Below are positions 1-10,221 of a stretch of DNA of 64,000 nt, one piece after another (the stretch's first letter is position 1; every line of letters begins with the position of its first letter). The DNA is from Microglena sp. YARC (taxonomy: Eukaryota; Chlorophyta; Chlorophyceae; Chlamydomonadales; Chlamydomonadaceae): positions 38,152,816-38,216,815 of the forward strand of contig CM039463.1 in assembly GCA_022414725.1 (NCBI GenBank). The letters are read 5' to 3'. A program made the translations under genes and the position numbers. Under the pieces are notes generated by a model. That model was given only the letters and a program-made list of their open reading frames with translations, ran no database searches and was not told the origin of the DNA.

Positions 1-121
1 CTGCCTGCCTTGTCCATATCATAGTATGCTTATATCTCCTAGCTCTCCTATGGTACCAGTCTACACTACTCAGCTCTTCAGAGTCTGAGACACTCCGAGT
101 TGCACTTCCTCATGTTACAAT

Positions 122-1468
122 TCAATTTAAGTCCTCACGGCGTAGTTGCGGCAAGCCCTCTACTCCACTCTCCTCCCACCGATCCCGGAACTCCCCCTTC
201 ATTTCCTCCCAACCAAGCTTCTCTTCCTCCACCCACTGCTCCTTACACAACTCTAATCCCTCTTCCAAGTCAGCTGCACCCTCAAACACGTCCCTGGGTC
301 TGCCCTGCCACAAGGCACAGAAAGAGCTACAGTGCACAAAGGCCTCGTCTGTTAGCTTCAGCCACGTGCTGGTGTACACCTCGAAGGATTCAGCCCCCCC
401 CAGGCTACGGAGCAGTAGTGTTCTAGGACCTATCCTTGTATCTATGCTGAAGTTGATGCAGGCATAGTTCTGCCTCATCATTGTCACCACATCGATGTCC
501 AGCTTGTCGACTAGGTATGCTAGCTTGGCGTGCACCGTCGAGTTGCGTAGCCCAAACAAGGTGGGGCGTTTGGCGAGGATTGATATGGCGTCTTCACGAG
601 ATCCCACAAGCCAGGTGTAGTAGTCCAGCGTCTTGCCGAGGTTGGTCTCAGGGGTAAGGGTAAGAAGCATGGGGTGCAACTTGATCATACCCCTGGCTAC
701 ATCGGGCTTATAGCCCTCCCCCTCTAGCCACTGGACCGTGTCCCATTTAAGAGAGGACGTGAGGATGGCAGGCTCTCTCTCAAACAGACCCTTCTCCTCG
801 GAAGGGGGAAAGCCTAACTCTTCGAGGCGGAGCAGCTTGGCGTCAAGGGATGCTGGTGTGTGGACCAACACGGAGGGGTACTTCCTCAACACGCATAGTA
901 TCTGATAGTCAGACAGACCATGGCCAGCAAGTACCCCAATCAACTCAGCACTGTGATTCTCCCGCCCGCTAGCTGACAATGAAATGAGAGTGGGGCTCCT
1001 TAGGAGTCCCGTGGCGACATCTGCAACATTCAAGCCGAAGCTGAGAAGGGTCTCAATCCATCCTCTCAAGTTATGCAATTTCAAGTGAGTGCTCGGGTGT
1101 GCCATATTAGCACTCTTTACCACTTTAGCAGCTTGCCTGGAACTCATTTGCAATCTGAGCATCAGCTCTTCTTGGATCAGCTCATCCTCTTCACCACTTT
1201 TTGGGGCGCGGATAAAGTTTCTGCGGGTCTTAGGATCAGGGCTTTCCTCTATGGGCTGCTCACTTGGGATTGCAGCAGCCAGGCAGCTTCTCCCTCGGAT
1301 TTTACTGATAGACTCCCACAAGCCCTTAGAGGTAGCAAAGCATGTGAGATGGCCAATGGGGTGGACAGCCATGGGTTGGAGCTGTGCTCTGGACTGGGCA
1401 TGCTTGCGTGAGGTACAAACTGGCTGTACGGTGCATGGCGCCTGCATGCGTGCAAAGTACGCCTCCAT
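122..1468 (-). CDS. mTERF-family organelle protein
   Basis: Single uninterrupted reading frame of 448 codons ending in TGA. The first ~60 residues are rich in Arg, Ser and Ala with few acidic residues, like a chloroplast or mitochondrial transit peptide. Residues ~105-360 consist of degenerate ~30-residue helical repeats of the mTERF type, for example LRKYPSVLVHTPASLDAKL (from ~194), a Leu-Pro-x-Leu style motif around HPMLLTLTPETNLGKTLDYY, and KLAYLVDKLDIDVVTMMRQ followed by IGPRTLLLRSLG. The family is known to bind organelle nucleic acids in transcription termination, intron splicing or ribosome assembly; which role applies here cannot be read from sequence. The C-terminal ~60 residues are acidic and Glu/Trp-rich, outside the repeats. 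The start is the first ATG of the frame and keeps the transit-like segment. It appears intronless, unlike its neighbour. Confidence 0.8.
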   Translation of the reverse strand: MEAYFARMQAPCTVQPVCTSRKHAQSRAQLQPMAVHPIGHLTCFATSKGLWESISKIRGRSCLAAAIPSEQPIEESPDPKTRRNFIRAPKSGEEDELIQEELMLRLQMSSRQAAKVVKSANMAHPSTHLKLHNLRGWIETLLSFGLNVADVATGLLRSPTLISLSASGRENHSAELIGVLAGHGLSDYQILCVLRKYPSVLVHTPASLDAKLLRLEELGFPPSEEKGLFEREPAILTSSLKWDTVQWLEGEGYKPDVARGMIKLHPMLLTLTPETNLGKTLDYYTWLVGSREDAISILAKRPTLFGLRNSTVHAKLAYLVDKLDIDVVTMMRQNYACINFSIDTRIGPRTLLLRSLGGAESFEVYTSTWLKLTDEAFVHCSSFCALWQGRPRDVFEGAADLEEGLELCKEQWVEEEKLGWEEMKGEFRDRWEESGVEGLPQLRREDLN

Positions 1469-3207
1469 GGGGATCCTCTCTAGTCTGGCTTTTTAGCTAC
1501 CAGAGGAAGGTGGAAAACCTGAGTTGTTTCAGAGCATTCTAGGGTCAAACAGAGGGAAGATGTCTATTTACTCATTCATTCAAAGACTGGAAGGATTTGA
1601 ATCAATTTGAAGCAGTTGCTGACCGCCGGTACTCTCAGAATCGAATCGAATTTGTCCGAAGACGGCGAGCAGCCCAATTGCTGGCTGGATCCATGTAACC
1701 ATGTTCAAGTTCAAGAATCCAATCAGGTCGGGATGATGTCTTGTCCCGAGGCGGATATCGGCTGTCCCTACGCTCGTGCGGGTATGCGCTGGTAGGGAAG
1801 AAGAAGAAGAAGAAGAAAGATACCAGCAACGGAGTGGCTGCAGGCGGGGAAACAGCGGGAGCCAGGTATAATGCTCAGACTTTCTGGCTCCCCTCACCTG
1901 GCTCTCAGCAGTCTCTCGTACATCGTTCGGCACTAGCGGTACAAGCCGACTTCATTTAGGGCGCACATGGCATTGCCCGATGGTTGTACTTTTACGGTAT
2001 CCTAACGACGCTTTCAAGGAAGTTAATCCTCCATACTGCATTACAGCAAGAGTACTTGGGCGCAACTGTGTCTTCTCATTCCACTACATTACCTGATGTG
2101 CAATCCAGAAGTTGAAGGTCGAGCGAAGCTTCCTCTGTTCATCCATGAATGTATGAAGAGATCGGATCAAGTCTATTTTGATAGGTATGATTAGTTTGTG
2201 TGTAATGTAAATAGCCTAGATGTGTGTGTGGAATGTAAATAGCCTCTTTACATCCCCTTTGACACATGGGAATACGCGCAGCAGCTAGCAAAAGGATGGC
2301 CATGTATGTATGTATGTTATTGTCCAGGGGTAGGCCAAATAGGCTAAAGGGACTTGCCCAACTGCTAGGAAGAGCTAAAAAAGAAAAAGCACTGATGAAC
2401 TGAACCCCAAACAATCATTTAACAGACGGGGGCCCTGAGATAGTGCTACAGTGATAATGTAATTCTACAATATAATTAAATCACCATCCACATGCCATGC
2501 ACCACATAATTAAAGTACTTGTAAAAGGGCCTAACAGCAACCCGTACGCAAATCTATACATTTGAAGAAGCCGAGTTCAAGTGTTGCTGCGGCTGCTGTT
2601 ACAGTTTTAGGCAGCCAAAAGTTCTGGTGACATGCAATTTGTGCAGTCTGTGTCCATTGCTAACAAGATCCTGCCCAAGTTTGGCAGAAGCGAACAACCC
2701 TACCCAAATGCCTCTACCCAAGATGACCCTACAAGTCTTTAAACTGTCTCATCTGCACTGTGCTCCCTTGTCCCTGTTACTATAACCAGACATAAGCCAC
2801 CACAGGATATCGTACAGGGGGGGATTTGGAATTGGAAGGTGGACAGGTGGTGAGCACCCCAGAGATGGCCTGAAAACCATGGCCCATATAAATAAGAATT
2901 AGTCAGTCTGAATCAGTACTATATTTGTATGCAAACGTTAGCCTTGTACAGAAAACGGCAATGGAAGCATACAATCTGAGTACTTGTATGAAAACGTCCT
3001 CAGACAACGAGAAATGTCATATTTGATTATCTTCTAGGTCCTCAATTACTTTCGGAGTTTCAACTCATTAGGCAGAAGCCACTCGGCTGGAACTATAATA
3101 TACAGTACGGCATTGAATATCACAACAATTCAGCTTTCATTTCAGTCTCTGTATGCAGAGCCCCAACACATTTAGATAGCCAAGCCAGCAGCTCTTGACT
3201 CCATTTG
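1469..3207. other. intergenic, no gene seen
   Basis: No convincing coding signal. It holds a short (GAA)n tract near 1798-1820 and, at about 2303-2412 in reverse orientation, one copy of a ~100-bp dispersed repeat (key strings TTGGGGTTCAGTTCATC and CCTTTAGCCTATTTGGCC). Other copies of that repeat lie near 5432-5540, 24289-24393 and 52681-52772. The overlapping short frames on both strands at 1.58-1.96 kb look like chance. Confidence 0.5.
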
Positions 3208-3573
3208 CTATTCTAGGATGTAGATTCCATCCAGGCCAGCAGCTTCCCTGAATCTCTTAACCACAGTGCGACCAGCCTCTGAGTGAGACACCAACACAGC
3301 CGCCACTGCCACAGACCCGTGCAACACAAGGTGCTTCATCACCCAAATGAGGCCAAAGCGCTTGCGTGCCTCTGGCTTGGCTTGCTTGGGGGCCTCCATC
3401 ACAGCGGCCGCGGCTGGGTCCGGGGCCAGGTCAGGTTGGCAGCCTACCTCAGCACCCCCAGCAAGCTGGCAGGCAGCATCTACGGCGGTAGCTGGAGCAG
3501 CGGTCTGCTCCACAGCGCCAGCCTGACAGCCAACGTCCTTCACTTCCGTGCATTGCAAAGGCGTTGCCCTGGC
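3208..3573 (-). CDS. gene A, probable terminal exon (C-terminal segment)
   Basis: The frame is open from a good acceptor (pyrimidines then CTGCAG just upstream of 3573) to a TAG stop: 121 codons, starting in phase 0 like the other gene A exons. It encodes an Ala/Pro/Gln-rich linker with spaced cysteines (GCQAG, ACQLAGG, GCQPD), then a basic stretch (KQAKPEARKRFG), a ~20-residue hydrophobic segment (LIWVMKHLVLHGSVAVAAVL) and a short charged tail ending GIYILE. A hydrophobic segment close to the C terminus suggests a tail-anchored coiled-coil protein, which is inference. Joining it to the exon at 5543-5638 rests on strand, phase and order. The upstream in-frame ATG (at 3627) could alternatively make it a 139-codon single-exon gene. 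Confidence 0.5.
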   Translation of the reverse strand, partial: ARATPLQCTEVKDVGCQAGAVEQTAAPATAVDAACQLAGGAEVGCQPDLAPDPAAAAVMEAPKQAKPEARKRFGLIWVMKHLVLHGSVAVAAVLVSHSEAGRTVVKRFREAAGLDGIYILE

Positions 3574-3638
3574 CTGCAGATGGGGACGAAAGTGGCGTGG
3601 CTTTAATGCAGCCCTTTTCTCGAACATTTGTCAGCTAT

Positions 3639-3845
3639 CTTGACCAGCAACATTTGAATATCTTGACCAGCAATATTTGAATATCTTGACCAGCAACATT
3701 TGAATATCTTGACCAGCAATATTTGAATATCTTGACCAGCAACATTTGAATATCTTGACCAGCAATATTTGAATATCTTGACCAGCAACATTTGAATATC
3801 TTGACCAGCAGTATTTGAATATGTTGACTGACAGTGTTTGAATAC
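3639..3845. repeat. 23-bp minisatellite, 9 units
   Basis: Nine tandem 23-bp units (CTTGACCAGCAAYATTTGAA + TAT). The variable base alternates C/T between successive units, giving a 46-bp higher-order period over most of the array. The last unit is degenerate. The minus strand is stop-free in all three frames because the unit has no stop and its length is not a multiple of 3. It lies just 5' of the putative last exon of gene A, inside its last intron. Confidence 0.9.
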
Positions 3846-3898
3846 AGCACCCCACCTCACGCGCCTTAGCACATCTATATTATCATGTCTATATTAGC

Positions 3899-4262
3899 AT
3901 GTAGATCTATGTAATGCATGTAGATCTGTGTTATGCATGTAGATCTATGTAATGCATGTAGATCTGTGTAATGCATGTAGATCTATGTAATGCATGTAGA
4001 TCTGTGTTATGCATGTAGATCTATGTTATGCATGTAGATCTGTGTTATGCATGTAGATCTATGTAATGCATGTAGATCTGTGTAATGCATGTAGATCTAT
4101 GTAATGCATGTAGATCTGTGTTATGCATGTAGATCTATGTTATGCATGTAGATCTGTGTTATGCATGTAGATCCATGTTATGCATGTAGATTTATGTGAC
4201 GCATGTAGATTTATGTGATGCATGTAGATCTGTGTTATGCATGTAGATCTATGTTATGCATG
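3899..4262. repeat. 19-bp minisatellite
   Basis: About 19 tandem units of 19 bp, each combining the palindromes ATGCAT and AGATCT (consensus ATGCATGTAGATCTRTGTW). Near-perfect, with A/G and A/T variants alternating in blocks. Intronic if gene A is modelled correctly. Confidence 0.9.
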
Positions 4263-4454
4263 AATTGCTCCCCCCCACACACGCATACCCACCCCAAATC
4301 TATGTTATGCATGAACTTTGCCCATCCCTTTTGAACCTGATGCATCTATCATTCCATACCTCCACTCATGTGATTGCCTACCTACAAGTCTATGTGCAGA
4401 CATAGAAAGCTCCATCGGTCAAGCCAAGCCAAATCAACACAAGACACCAGCATT

Positions 4455-4580
4455 GTTTTTTGTGCGACGCGTCGCAAATTGAGTGCCCCCAGTGTGACTT
4501 GGAGCCCAGGGGTTTGGAGGGGCATTTTTGACTAGTTTAGCCAGACCCATGCGTCGCCATGCAACGACGGAATGGCCGGA
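4455..4580. repeat. dispersed repeat with inverted ends (copy 1 of 2)
   Basis: Shares ~125 bp with 25238-25410, including GACGCGTCGCAA at the left, TTTTTGACTAGTTTAGC in the middle and CGTCGCCATGCARCGACGG at the right. The second copy ends GGCGACGCGTTGCAAAACA, inverted to its start, so the family looks like a small foldback or MITE-like element. Confidence 0.6.
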
Positions 4581-4616
4581 AAAAATAGGGGGCACCAGAA
4601 ATCTGGTGATAGGTTC

Positions 4617-5224
4617 CATTCATACACATTCATGATTTGTGAGGAGCCAGGCCACACAGTGTTTGCTATTGGTGAGTGCCATTCATATACATTCATGATT
4701 TGTGAGGAGCCAGGCCACAGAGTGTTTGCTATTGGTGAGTGCCATTCATACACATTCATGATTTGTGAGGAGCCAGGCCACACAGTGTTTGCTATTGGTG
4801 AGTGCCATTCATATACATTCATGATTTGTGAGGAGCCAGGCCACACAGTGTTTGCTATTGGTGAGTGCCATTCATATACATTCATGATTTGTGAGGAGCC
4901 AGGCCACACAGTGTTTGCTATTGGTGAGTGCCATTCATATACATTCATGATTTGTGAGGAGCCAGGCCACACAGTGTTTGCTATTGGTGAGTGCCATTCA
5001 TATACATTCATGATTTGTGAGGAGCCAGGCCACACAGTGTTTGCTATTGGTGAGTGCCATTCATATACATTCATGATTTGTGAGGAGCCAGGCCACACAG
5101 TGTTTGCTATTGGTGAGTGCCATTCATATACATTCATGATTTGTGAGGAGCCAGGCCACACAGTGTTTGCTATTGGTGAGTGCCATTCATACACTTTCAC
5201 GATCTGTGGGGAACCAGGTCACAC
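4617..5224. repeat. 63-bp minisatellite, 9 units plus a tenth interrupted unit
   Basis: Nine nearly identical 63-bp units, then a diverged tenth that is split by the inverted-repeat element at 5225-5415 and resumes at 5416. The unit length is a multiple of 3 and both strands are stop-free in one frame. Each strand could therefore be read as a 21-residue repeat (SYTFMICEEPGHTVFAIG... on plus, VYEWHSPIANTVWPGSSQ... on minus). There is no start context, conserved flank or codon-level constraint, so this is treated as non-coding. Confidence 0.9.
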
Positions 5225-5415
5225 CACGGTATTACTACGCGCGCGCGGCAGCGCTGTGCCACGCCGTCTTTTTGAGCTCCTCTGCGCGTTCCGCGCAGTT
5301 TTTCAACCCCCTGTGGGCGCAGCGCGCAGTTTTTGCGCTTTTTGCACTAACAAGCGCTGACCAATTTGACGTTTGTGCGCTTTAAGGGCTGACCAATTTT
5401 GCAAGAAGTACCCTG
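5225..5415. mobile_element. hAT-like MITE copy 1, 8-bp TSD
   Basis: 191-bp GC-rich element flanked by a perfect 8-bp direct repeat GGTCACAC (5217-5224 and 5416-5423). The right end is AGAAGTACCCTG; the left end CACGGTATTA is a degraded inverse of it. Internal blocks (CCCCTGTGGGCGCAGC, GCGCTTTTTGCACTA, GCTGACCAATTT) are shared with 24744-24930, 39839-39990 and 58612-58787. Eight-bp duplications and CAGGG termini are typical of hAT transposons; no transposase is present, so it is non-autonomous. It landed in the tenth unit of the 63-bp minisatellite, so it is younger than that array. Confidence 0.85.
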
Positions 5416-5542
5416 GGTCACACAGTGTTAGCTATTCCAGCCCTTCCCAATAGTTTATAATCGTATCAATAGGTCAAGGTTGGGCAAGCCCATTCAGCCT
5501 AGTTGGCTACCCCTGGACTGTGACATACACACACATGCATAC

Positions 5543-5638
5543 CTGAGCCTCGAACACCCTTTGCTCCAATACGCGGGTAACCTTATCCAGATTTTGCTTG
5601 AGCACCATGTTCTCAACATCAGCTCGGCAATACGCTAA
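5543..5638 (-). CDS. gene A exon (coiled coil)
   Basis: 96-nt exon, phase 0 at both ends, bounded by CTTTGCAG acceptor and GTATGC donor on the minus strand. It encodes 32 residues beginning LAYCRADVENMVLKQ and ending RVLEQRVFEAQ, with heptad-like spacing of Leu/Val (coiled coil). Next gene A exon downstream is probably 3208-3573; upstream is 6357-6446. No protein family recognised. Confidence 0.7.
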
Positions 5639-5654
5639 CTGCAAAGCAGCAACG

Positions 5655-5835
5655 GGGGATGGGTGGGTTGGTGAGTGGGGCTGATGGGTGGGTGGGGGTA
5701 TGGGGTTGATGGGTGGGTGGGTGGATGTATGGGGTTGATGGGTGGGGTGAGGTGGGTGGGTATGGGGTTGATGGGTGGGGGTACGGGGTTAATGGGCGGT
5801 GGTATGGGTTATGGGTGTGGGGGCAGGGGTCAAGG
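5655..5835. repeat. G-rich minisatellite
   Basis: Degenerate tandem repeat of GATGGGTGGGTGGGGGTATG type in a gene A intron, directly beside the acceptor side of the exon at 5543-5638. Runs of GGG at short spacing could form G-quadruplexes. Confidence 0.75.
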
Positions 5836-6356
5836 TTTTTGGTTATCTACAACTTGAACACACACGTTATCGATTTGCTTCTTCAAAACTGACAGAATTG
5901 CTCGCACATGAAGGTGCACTAGCTTGCACACAATCTAACCTACCATTTCAACCTGGCGTTCTAGCAGCACCCCCCTGCTTGCTCGATGGACTAGGGGACA
6001 CGTGTATGTCTGCATCAGACATGAGATGGGCAAGGACATTGGCCCAACCTAAGTGTTTGTGCTTTACTGCTGTGCTCAGCTCGTCACTGTTTCTTTTGGG
6101 GGCTGCACATGATAGCTTTCGGCCAGCTCCATTAGCCAGCCACTGGCCCACGCCCAATGCTTTCAGCTGTGTTGGAATGCCTGTCATGTCTGCTTTCAGG
6201 CGCACTGGACTAGGAGACACATGTTTGTCTGCATCAGATATGAGGTGAGCAAGGACATGCGAGGAAGCCCCAAACTACCCCCCCCCCCCCACACACACAC
6301 ACACCATAAAAAACAAATACCAACACATGCAATTCATCCCATACAATCCCTCTCAC
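5836..6356. other. gene A intron with copies of the next exon's acceptor edge
   Basis: Near 6019 and 6228 the string TCTGCATCAGAYATGAG recurs. It matches the acceptor edge of the exon at 6357-6446 (TCTGCATCAGACAGGAG across 6446). At ~6100-6205 there is a partial copy of the GGCTACGAGCAGCAGC foldback family. Two further blocks (about 5873-5930 and 5955-5985, minus) could be read as short coiled-coil exons, but their splice sites are weak and I do not call them. Confidence 0.5.
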
Positions 6357-6446
6357 CTGGCTCTCTGCTAGTATCTCTCTAGTTTCAGCAAGCTCATGTT
6401 GCAACGAGCCCATCTCACCCTCAGCTTCCTGCAGCCTCTGCTCAGT
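6357..6446 (-). CDS. gene A exon (coiled coil)
   Basis: 90-nt exon, phase 0 at both ends. The acceptor is TCTGATGCAG and the donor GTGAGA. It encodes 30 residues, TEQRLQEAEGEMGSLQ... ending ETREILAESQ, a strong heptad coiled coil with no prolines. The donor matches the consensus well. It fits between the exons at 8346-8444 and 5543-5638. Confidence 0.75.
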
Positions 6447-6479
6447 CTGCATCAGACAGGAGGTGAGCAAAGACATACG

Positions 6480-8100
6480 AGGAATAATAGCCTGCACACG
6501 AGCAAGGATAGAGAGTGGGTCAGACAGGAGGTGGTGAGCAAGGACATACGAGGAATACTAGCTTGCACACAGTGACGTACGAGAGCAAGGATATACAGGA
6601 CCAAGTACGAGGTGAGCTAAGACATGCGAGGAATAATAGCCTGCACACACGCATGCATGTGAGCAAAAGGATAGACAGTGGGTCAGACATGAGGTGGTGA
6701 GCATGGAAAAGGCGGATACTAGCTTACACACACGCATGCACATGAGCAAGGACGGACAGTGGGTCAGACATGTGTGGGCAATGACATGCTAGAAATACTG
6801 GCATGCACACGCATGCAAATGAGCAAGGACAGGCAGTGGGTCAGACATGAGGTGGTGAGCAAGGACAGGCGGATACTATCCTGCGCACACCCATGCATGT
6901 GAGCATGGACAGACAGTGGCTCAGATATAAGGTGGTGAGCATGGAAAAGGCGGATACTAATCTGCACACACGCATGCGTGTGAGCAAGGATAGACAGTGG
7001 GTCAGACATGAGGTGGTGAGCAAGGGCAGGCGGATACTAGCCTGCACACACGCATGCACATGAGCAAGAACAGGCAGAGGGTCAGACATGAGGTGGTGAG
7101 CAAGGACAGGCGGATACTAGCCTGCACACACGCATGCACATGAGCAAGGACAGACAGTGGGTCAGGGATGAGGTGGTGGGCATGGAAAAGGCGGATACTA
7201 GCCTGCACACACGCATGCATGTGTGAGCAATGCCATGCGAGAAATACTAGCCTATACATGAGCAAGGATAGAGGGTGGGTCAGACACCAGCTGGTGAGCA
7301 AGGGCAAACTGATACTAGCCTGCACACACGCATGCATGTGAGCATGGACAGACAGTGGGTCAGACAAGTGTAAGCAAAGACATGCGAGGAATAATAGCCT
7401 GCACATGAGCAAGGATAGAGGGTGGGTCAGACACGAGGTGGTGAGCATGGAAAAGGAGGATACTAGCCTGCACACACGCATGCATATGAGCATGGACAGA
7501 CAGTGGGTCAGACACGTGTGAGCAATGGCATACAAGGGATTCTAGCCTGCACATGAGCAAGGATAGACAGGATCAGATACGAGGTGAGCAAAGACATACG
7601 AGGAATAATAGCCTGCACACGCACATCCAAGTGAGCATGGACAGATAGTGGGTCAGACAAGTGTAAGCAAAGACATGCGAGGAATAATAGCCTGCACATG
7701 AGCAAGGACAGGCAGTGGGTCAGACACGAGGTGGTGAGCAAGCGAAAACTGATACTAGCCTGCACACACGCATGCATGTGAGCATGGACAGACAGTGGAT
7801 CAGACAAGTGTGAGCAATGACATACAAGGGATTCTAGCTTGCACATGAGCAAGGATAGAGGGTGGGTCAGACACGAGGTGGTGAGCATAGAAAAGGAGGA
7901 TACCAGTCTGCACACACGCATGGACAGGCAGTGGGTCAGACATGAGTTAGAAAGGACATGCGAGGAATACTAGCCTGCACACAGCGATGTTCAGGGTTTG
8001 GGGTCAGAGAGTTGGCTACGCTAAAAGGTAGGGCATGCAAGGAATACAAGCCTGCACACACCCATGCACATGAGCATGGATAGGCAGTGGGTCAGGGAGG
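6480..8100. repeat. degenerate ~85-90-bp intronic minisatellite
   Basis: About 18 imperfect tandem units containing GTGGGTCAGACATGAGGTGG, TGAGCAAGGACAG and CCTGCACACACGCATGC. The unit resembles the sequence just outside the acceptor of the exon at 6357-6446 (CAGACAGGAGGTGAGCAAAG), so it probably grew from that intron edge. All reading frames through it are chance frames. At 8140-8215 it passes into a 15-bp repeat of GCACAGGAAAAGCCTGAA type. Confidence 0.8.
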
Positions 8101-8345
8101 TGGCTACATGAACAAGGTGTAGGTGGGAGATGAGCACAGGAAAAGTCTGAAGCACAGGAAAAGCCTGAAGCACAGGAAAAGCCCGAAGCATAGGAAAAGC
8201 CTGAAGCACAGGAGGACAGTAGCCCTAAACTACTCCCCCCTCCCCCCAATACATATATTATATATATGAAAAAAGACATGAAACCCATCCCATTCAGCCA
8301 CACACCTACCCGTGTCTACCCCACACCATTGAACCCCGCACCTAC

Positions 8346-8444
8346 CCCATTCTCGTTGCTGTGCTCCACCATAGCTTGCAGCGCACCCCCCTCACTGGGG
8401 CTCCTGCTAAGGCTCTGTTCAACACTCACGAGTCGCTCCCGTGT
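8346..8444 (-). CDS. gene A tandem-duplicated exon (downstream copy)
   Basis: 99-nt block, phase 0, with its own acceptor (GTGCTGGGTAG) and GTAGGT donor. It encodes 33 residues (TRERLVSVEQSLSRSP, then SEGGALQAMVEHSNENG) and is a near-copy of the second half of the exon at 8475-8666. Both reading frame and splice sites survive, so it could be an extra or alternative exon; whether it is used cannot be told from sequence. Confidence 0.55.
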
Positions 8445-8474
8445 CTACCCAGCACCATGGAACCCCGCACCTAC

Positions 8475-8666
8475 CCCATTCTCGTTGCTGTGCTCCACCA
8501 TAGCTTGCAGCGTGCTCCCCTCAGTGGGGCTCCTGCTAAGGCTCTGTTCAACACTCACAAGTCGCTCCCGTGTCTGAGCAAGGGCAAACTCCGCGGACTC
8601 ACACTTCATCTGCGCCTCATCGTAGCGTTGCTGCCACCTCCTCAAGTCGGAGTTGAGGGCAGAGGC
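8475..8666 (-). CDS. gene A exon (coiled coil)
   Basis: 192-nt exon, phase 0, acceptor ATATTCAACAG, donor GTAGGT. Encodes 64 residues starting ASALNSDLRRWQQRYDEAQ and ending MVEHSNENG: a continuous helical, heptad-rich stretch interrupted by one SPTEGS turn. Partial copies of its acceptor half lie upstream at ~8905-8975, 9300-9355 and 9825-9855 (ASALNTDVKRWQQRYDEAQ, ASAPNTDLRWWQQRYDEAQ, then a decayed one). Its donor half is duplicated at 8346-8444. Confidence 0.75.
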
Positions 8667-9860
8667 CTGTTGAATATTACCGAGGGCCAGGAAACATCAT
8701 ATAAGAGGGAGCCACAGTGACTAAAGCTAGCTCCGGCTTACGCTGTGAGTAACTGTATTACACGGATGTAACAATTTCAATTTCAATTATAAGAGGGAGC
8801 CAAAGAGCTGAGACAGGAGCGCACATATATGAGGACAGATAGAAGAGCACACATATTATAGGTAGTGCTTGTGATGTGTTTTAGGGGCTTCACTTATGTG
8901 CATTGGCAGCAACGCTGCGCCTCATCGTACCGTTGCTGCCACCTCTTCACGTCGGTGTTGAGGGCAGATGCCTGTGAGATATCACCGCCAGTCAGGAAAC
9001 TCAAGAGATCATATCAGTAGGGAACGGCATACATGATATCATCTGATATCATGTAATCAAATGATGCCGGCAGTCTGTCTGGGCCAAAGTTACCATTTAT
9101 GTACAATATCATACTCGCCTTTGGTCAGCATCATAGGATATGCCGGTCCCGTCATGAATGAGGGAGCCAAAGAGCAGAGACAGGAGAGCACAGATAAGAT
9201 CACAGATAGAAGATGACAGACAGAAGAGCACAGGTATGATAGGTAGTGCTTGTAATGTGTTTTATGGGCTTCACTTATGTGCATTGGCAGCAACGCTGTG
9301 CCTCATCGTACCGTTGCTGCCACCACCTCAGGTCGGTGTTGGGGGCGGAGGCCTGTGGGATATCACCCCCAGTCAGGACATCGTATAAGAGGGAGCCAAA
9401 GAGGAGACCGGAGAGCACTGATATGTAGGGACCGGCATATCATGTGAACTCATGTCATCTTATGATGGGAACGGCATATCATATGATATCATGTTATCTT
9501 TCTTCATGTGTGCATACGTGTAGGGACCGGCATATCAAATGATATCATGTCATATTTTTTCAGGTGTGCGTATGTGTAGGGACCGGCATATCATATGATC
9601 TTGACCAAAGGCAAGTATGGTAGCATACAAAATTACACCATATGATATTATAACTGGTAACTTTAGCAAGTATATAACTGGTAACTTTAGCCTAGCCAGA
9701 CTGCCGGCATCCTATGATATCATATTGCCGTTCCCCACAGATATGAGCAAAGAACACATATATGATAGGTAGTCCTTGTGAGGAGTTGTATGGGCTTCAA
9801 TTATGTGCAGTGGCAACAACACTGCGCCTCATCGCAGCGTTACTGCCACCTCTTCTACAC
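8667..9860. repeat. gene A intron: ~380-bp tandem units carrying decayed exon copies
   Basis: Three to four units share GAGGGAGCCAAAGAG, ATAGGTAGTGCTTGTRATG, GGGCTTCACTTATGTGCATT and an inverse copy of the 8666 exon acceptor edge (CAGGCATCTGCCCTCAAC and relatives). Between them lie AT-rich foldback stretches of ATATCATATGATATC with ends GTAGGGAMCGGCA (9017-9153 and ~9426-9740), belonging to the MITE family described at 19925-20920. At 8708-8790 (reverse) is a copy of a dispersed repeat containing TACATCCGTGTAATACAG. Confidence 0.7.
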
Positions 9861-9873
9861 GAGTGGACCTACA

Positions 9874-10082
9874 TAATGATAACGCCTGGTGGGGCGTGGT
9901 ATTAAGGGAACCCGTCGTAGACGGGTAGAGAGCGGTCTTCTACCTCAACTGGACAAGCTGCCATCGCGGTTGACAACGGCCTGCAACGCTTAGGGCGACC
10001 GTAAGGGGAATCAAACCCCCGAACCTACATCCTCAAAGCGACTTGGTGTACCACTACACCAATTGTTTCGCTGGAAGGGGCT
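9874..10082 (-). mobile_element. tRNA-derived SINE, type A
   Basis: 209-bp insertion flanked by a perfect 13-bp direct repeat GAGTGGACCTACA (9861-9873 and 10083-10095). On the minus strand it has an A-box-like TTGGTGTAGTGGTACACC and a B-box GGTTTGATTCC, spaced as in a tRNA gene, then a body shared with 10222-10426 (AACCGC..TGG.AGCTT.GTCCAG, GGTTCCCTTAATACCACGCC) and an end CACCAGGCGTTATCATTA. Pol III boxes plus long target duplications define a SINE. Confidence 0.85.
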
Positions 10083-10221
10083 GAGTGGACCTACAGAAAC
10101 TGGGGAAAAACTGCATGCCTATATGGTCGCAGCCGGCTTTGCCTGGGCCACTCTTTTTTTCTTTTTGGAAGGGCTTGTTGCTGAAGGTTTTGTGCATATT
10201 TTGCCAGTGTTCCTGTTGTTT

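Noticed and set aside
3603..3872. Three overlapping frames (QDIQMLLVKIFKYCWSRYSN type)
   Set aside because: The same 23-bp minisatellite read in three phases; no independent coding evidence.
5873..5985. Two further possible gene A exons (helical frames)
   Set aside because: Acceptor and donor choices are ambiguous and the frames too short to separate from chance.
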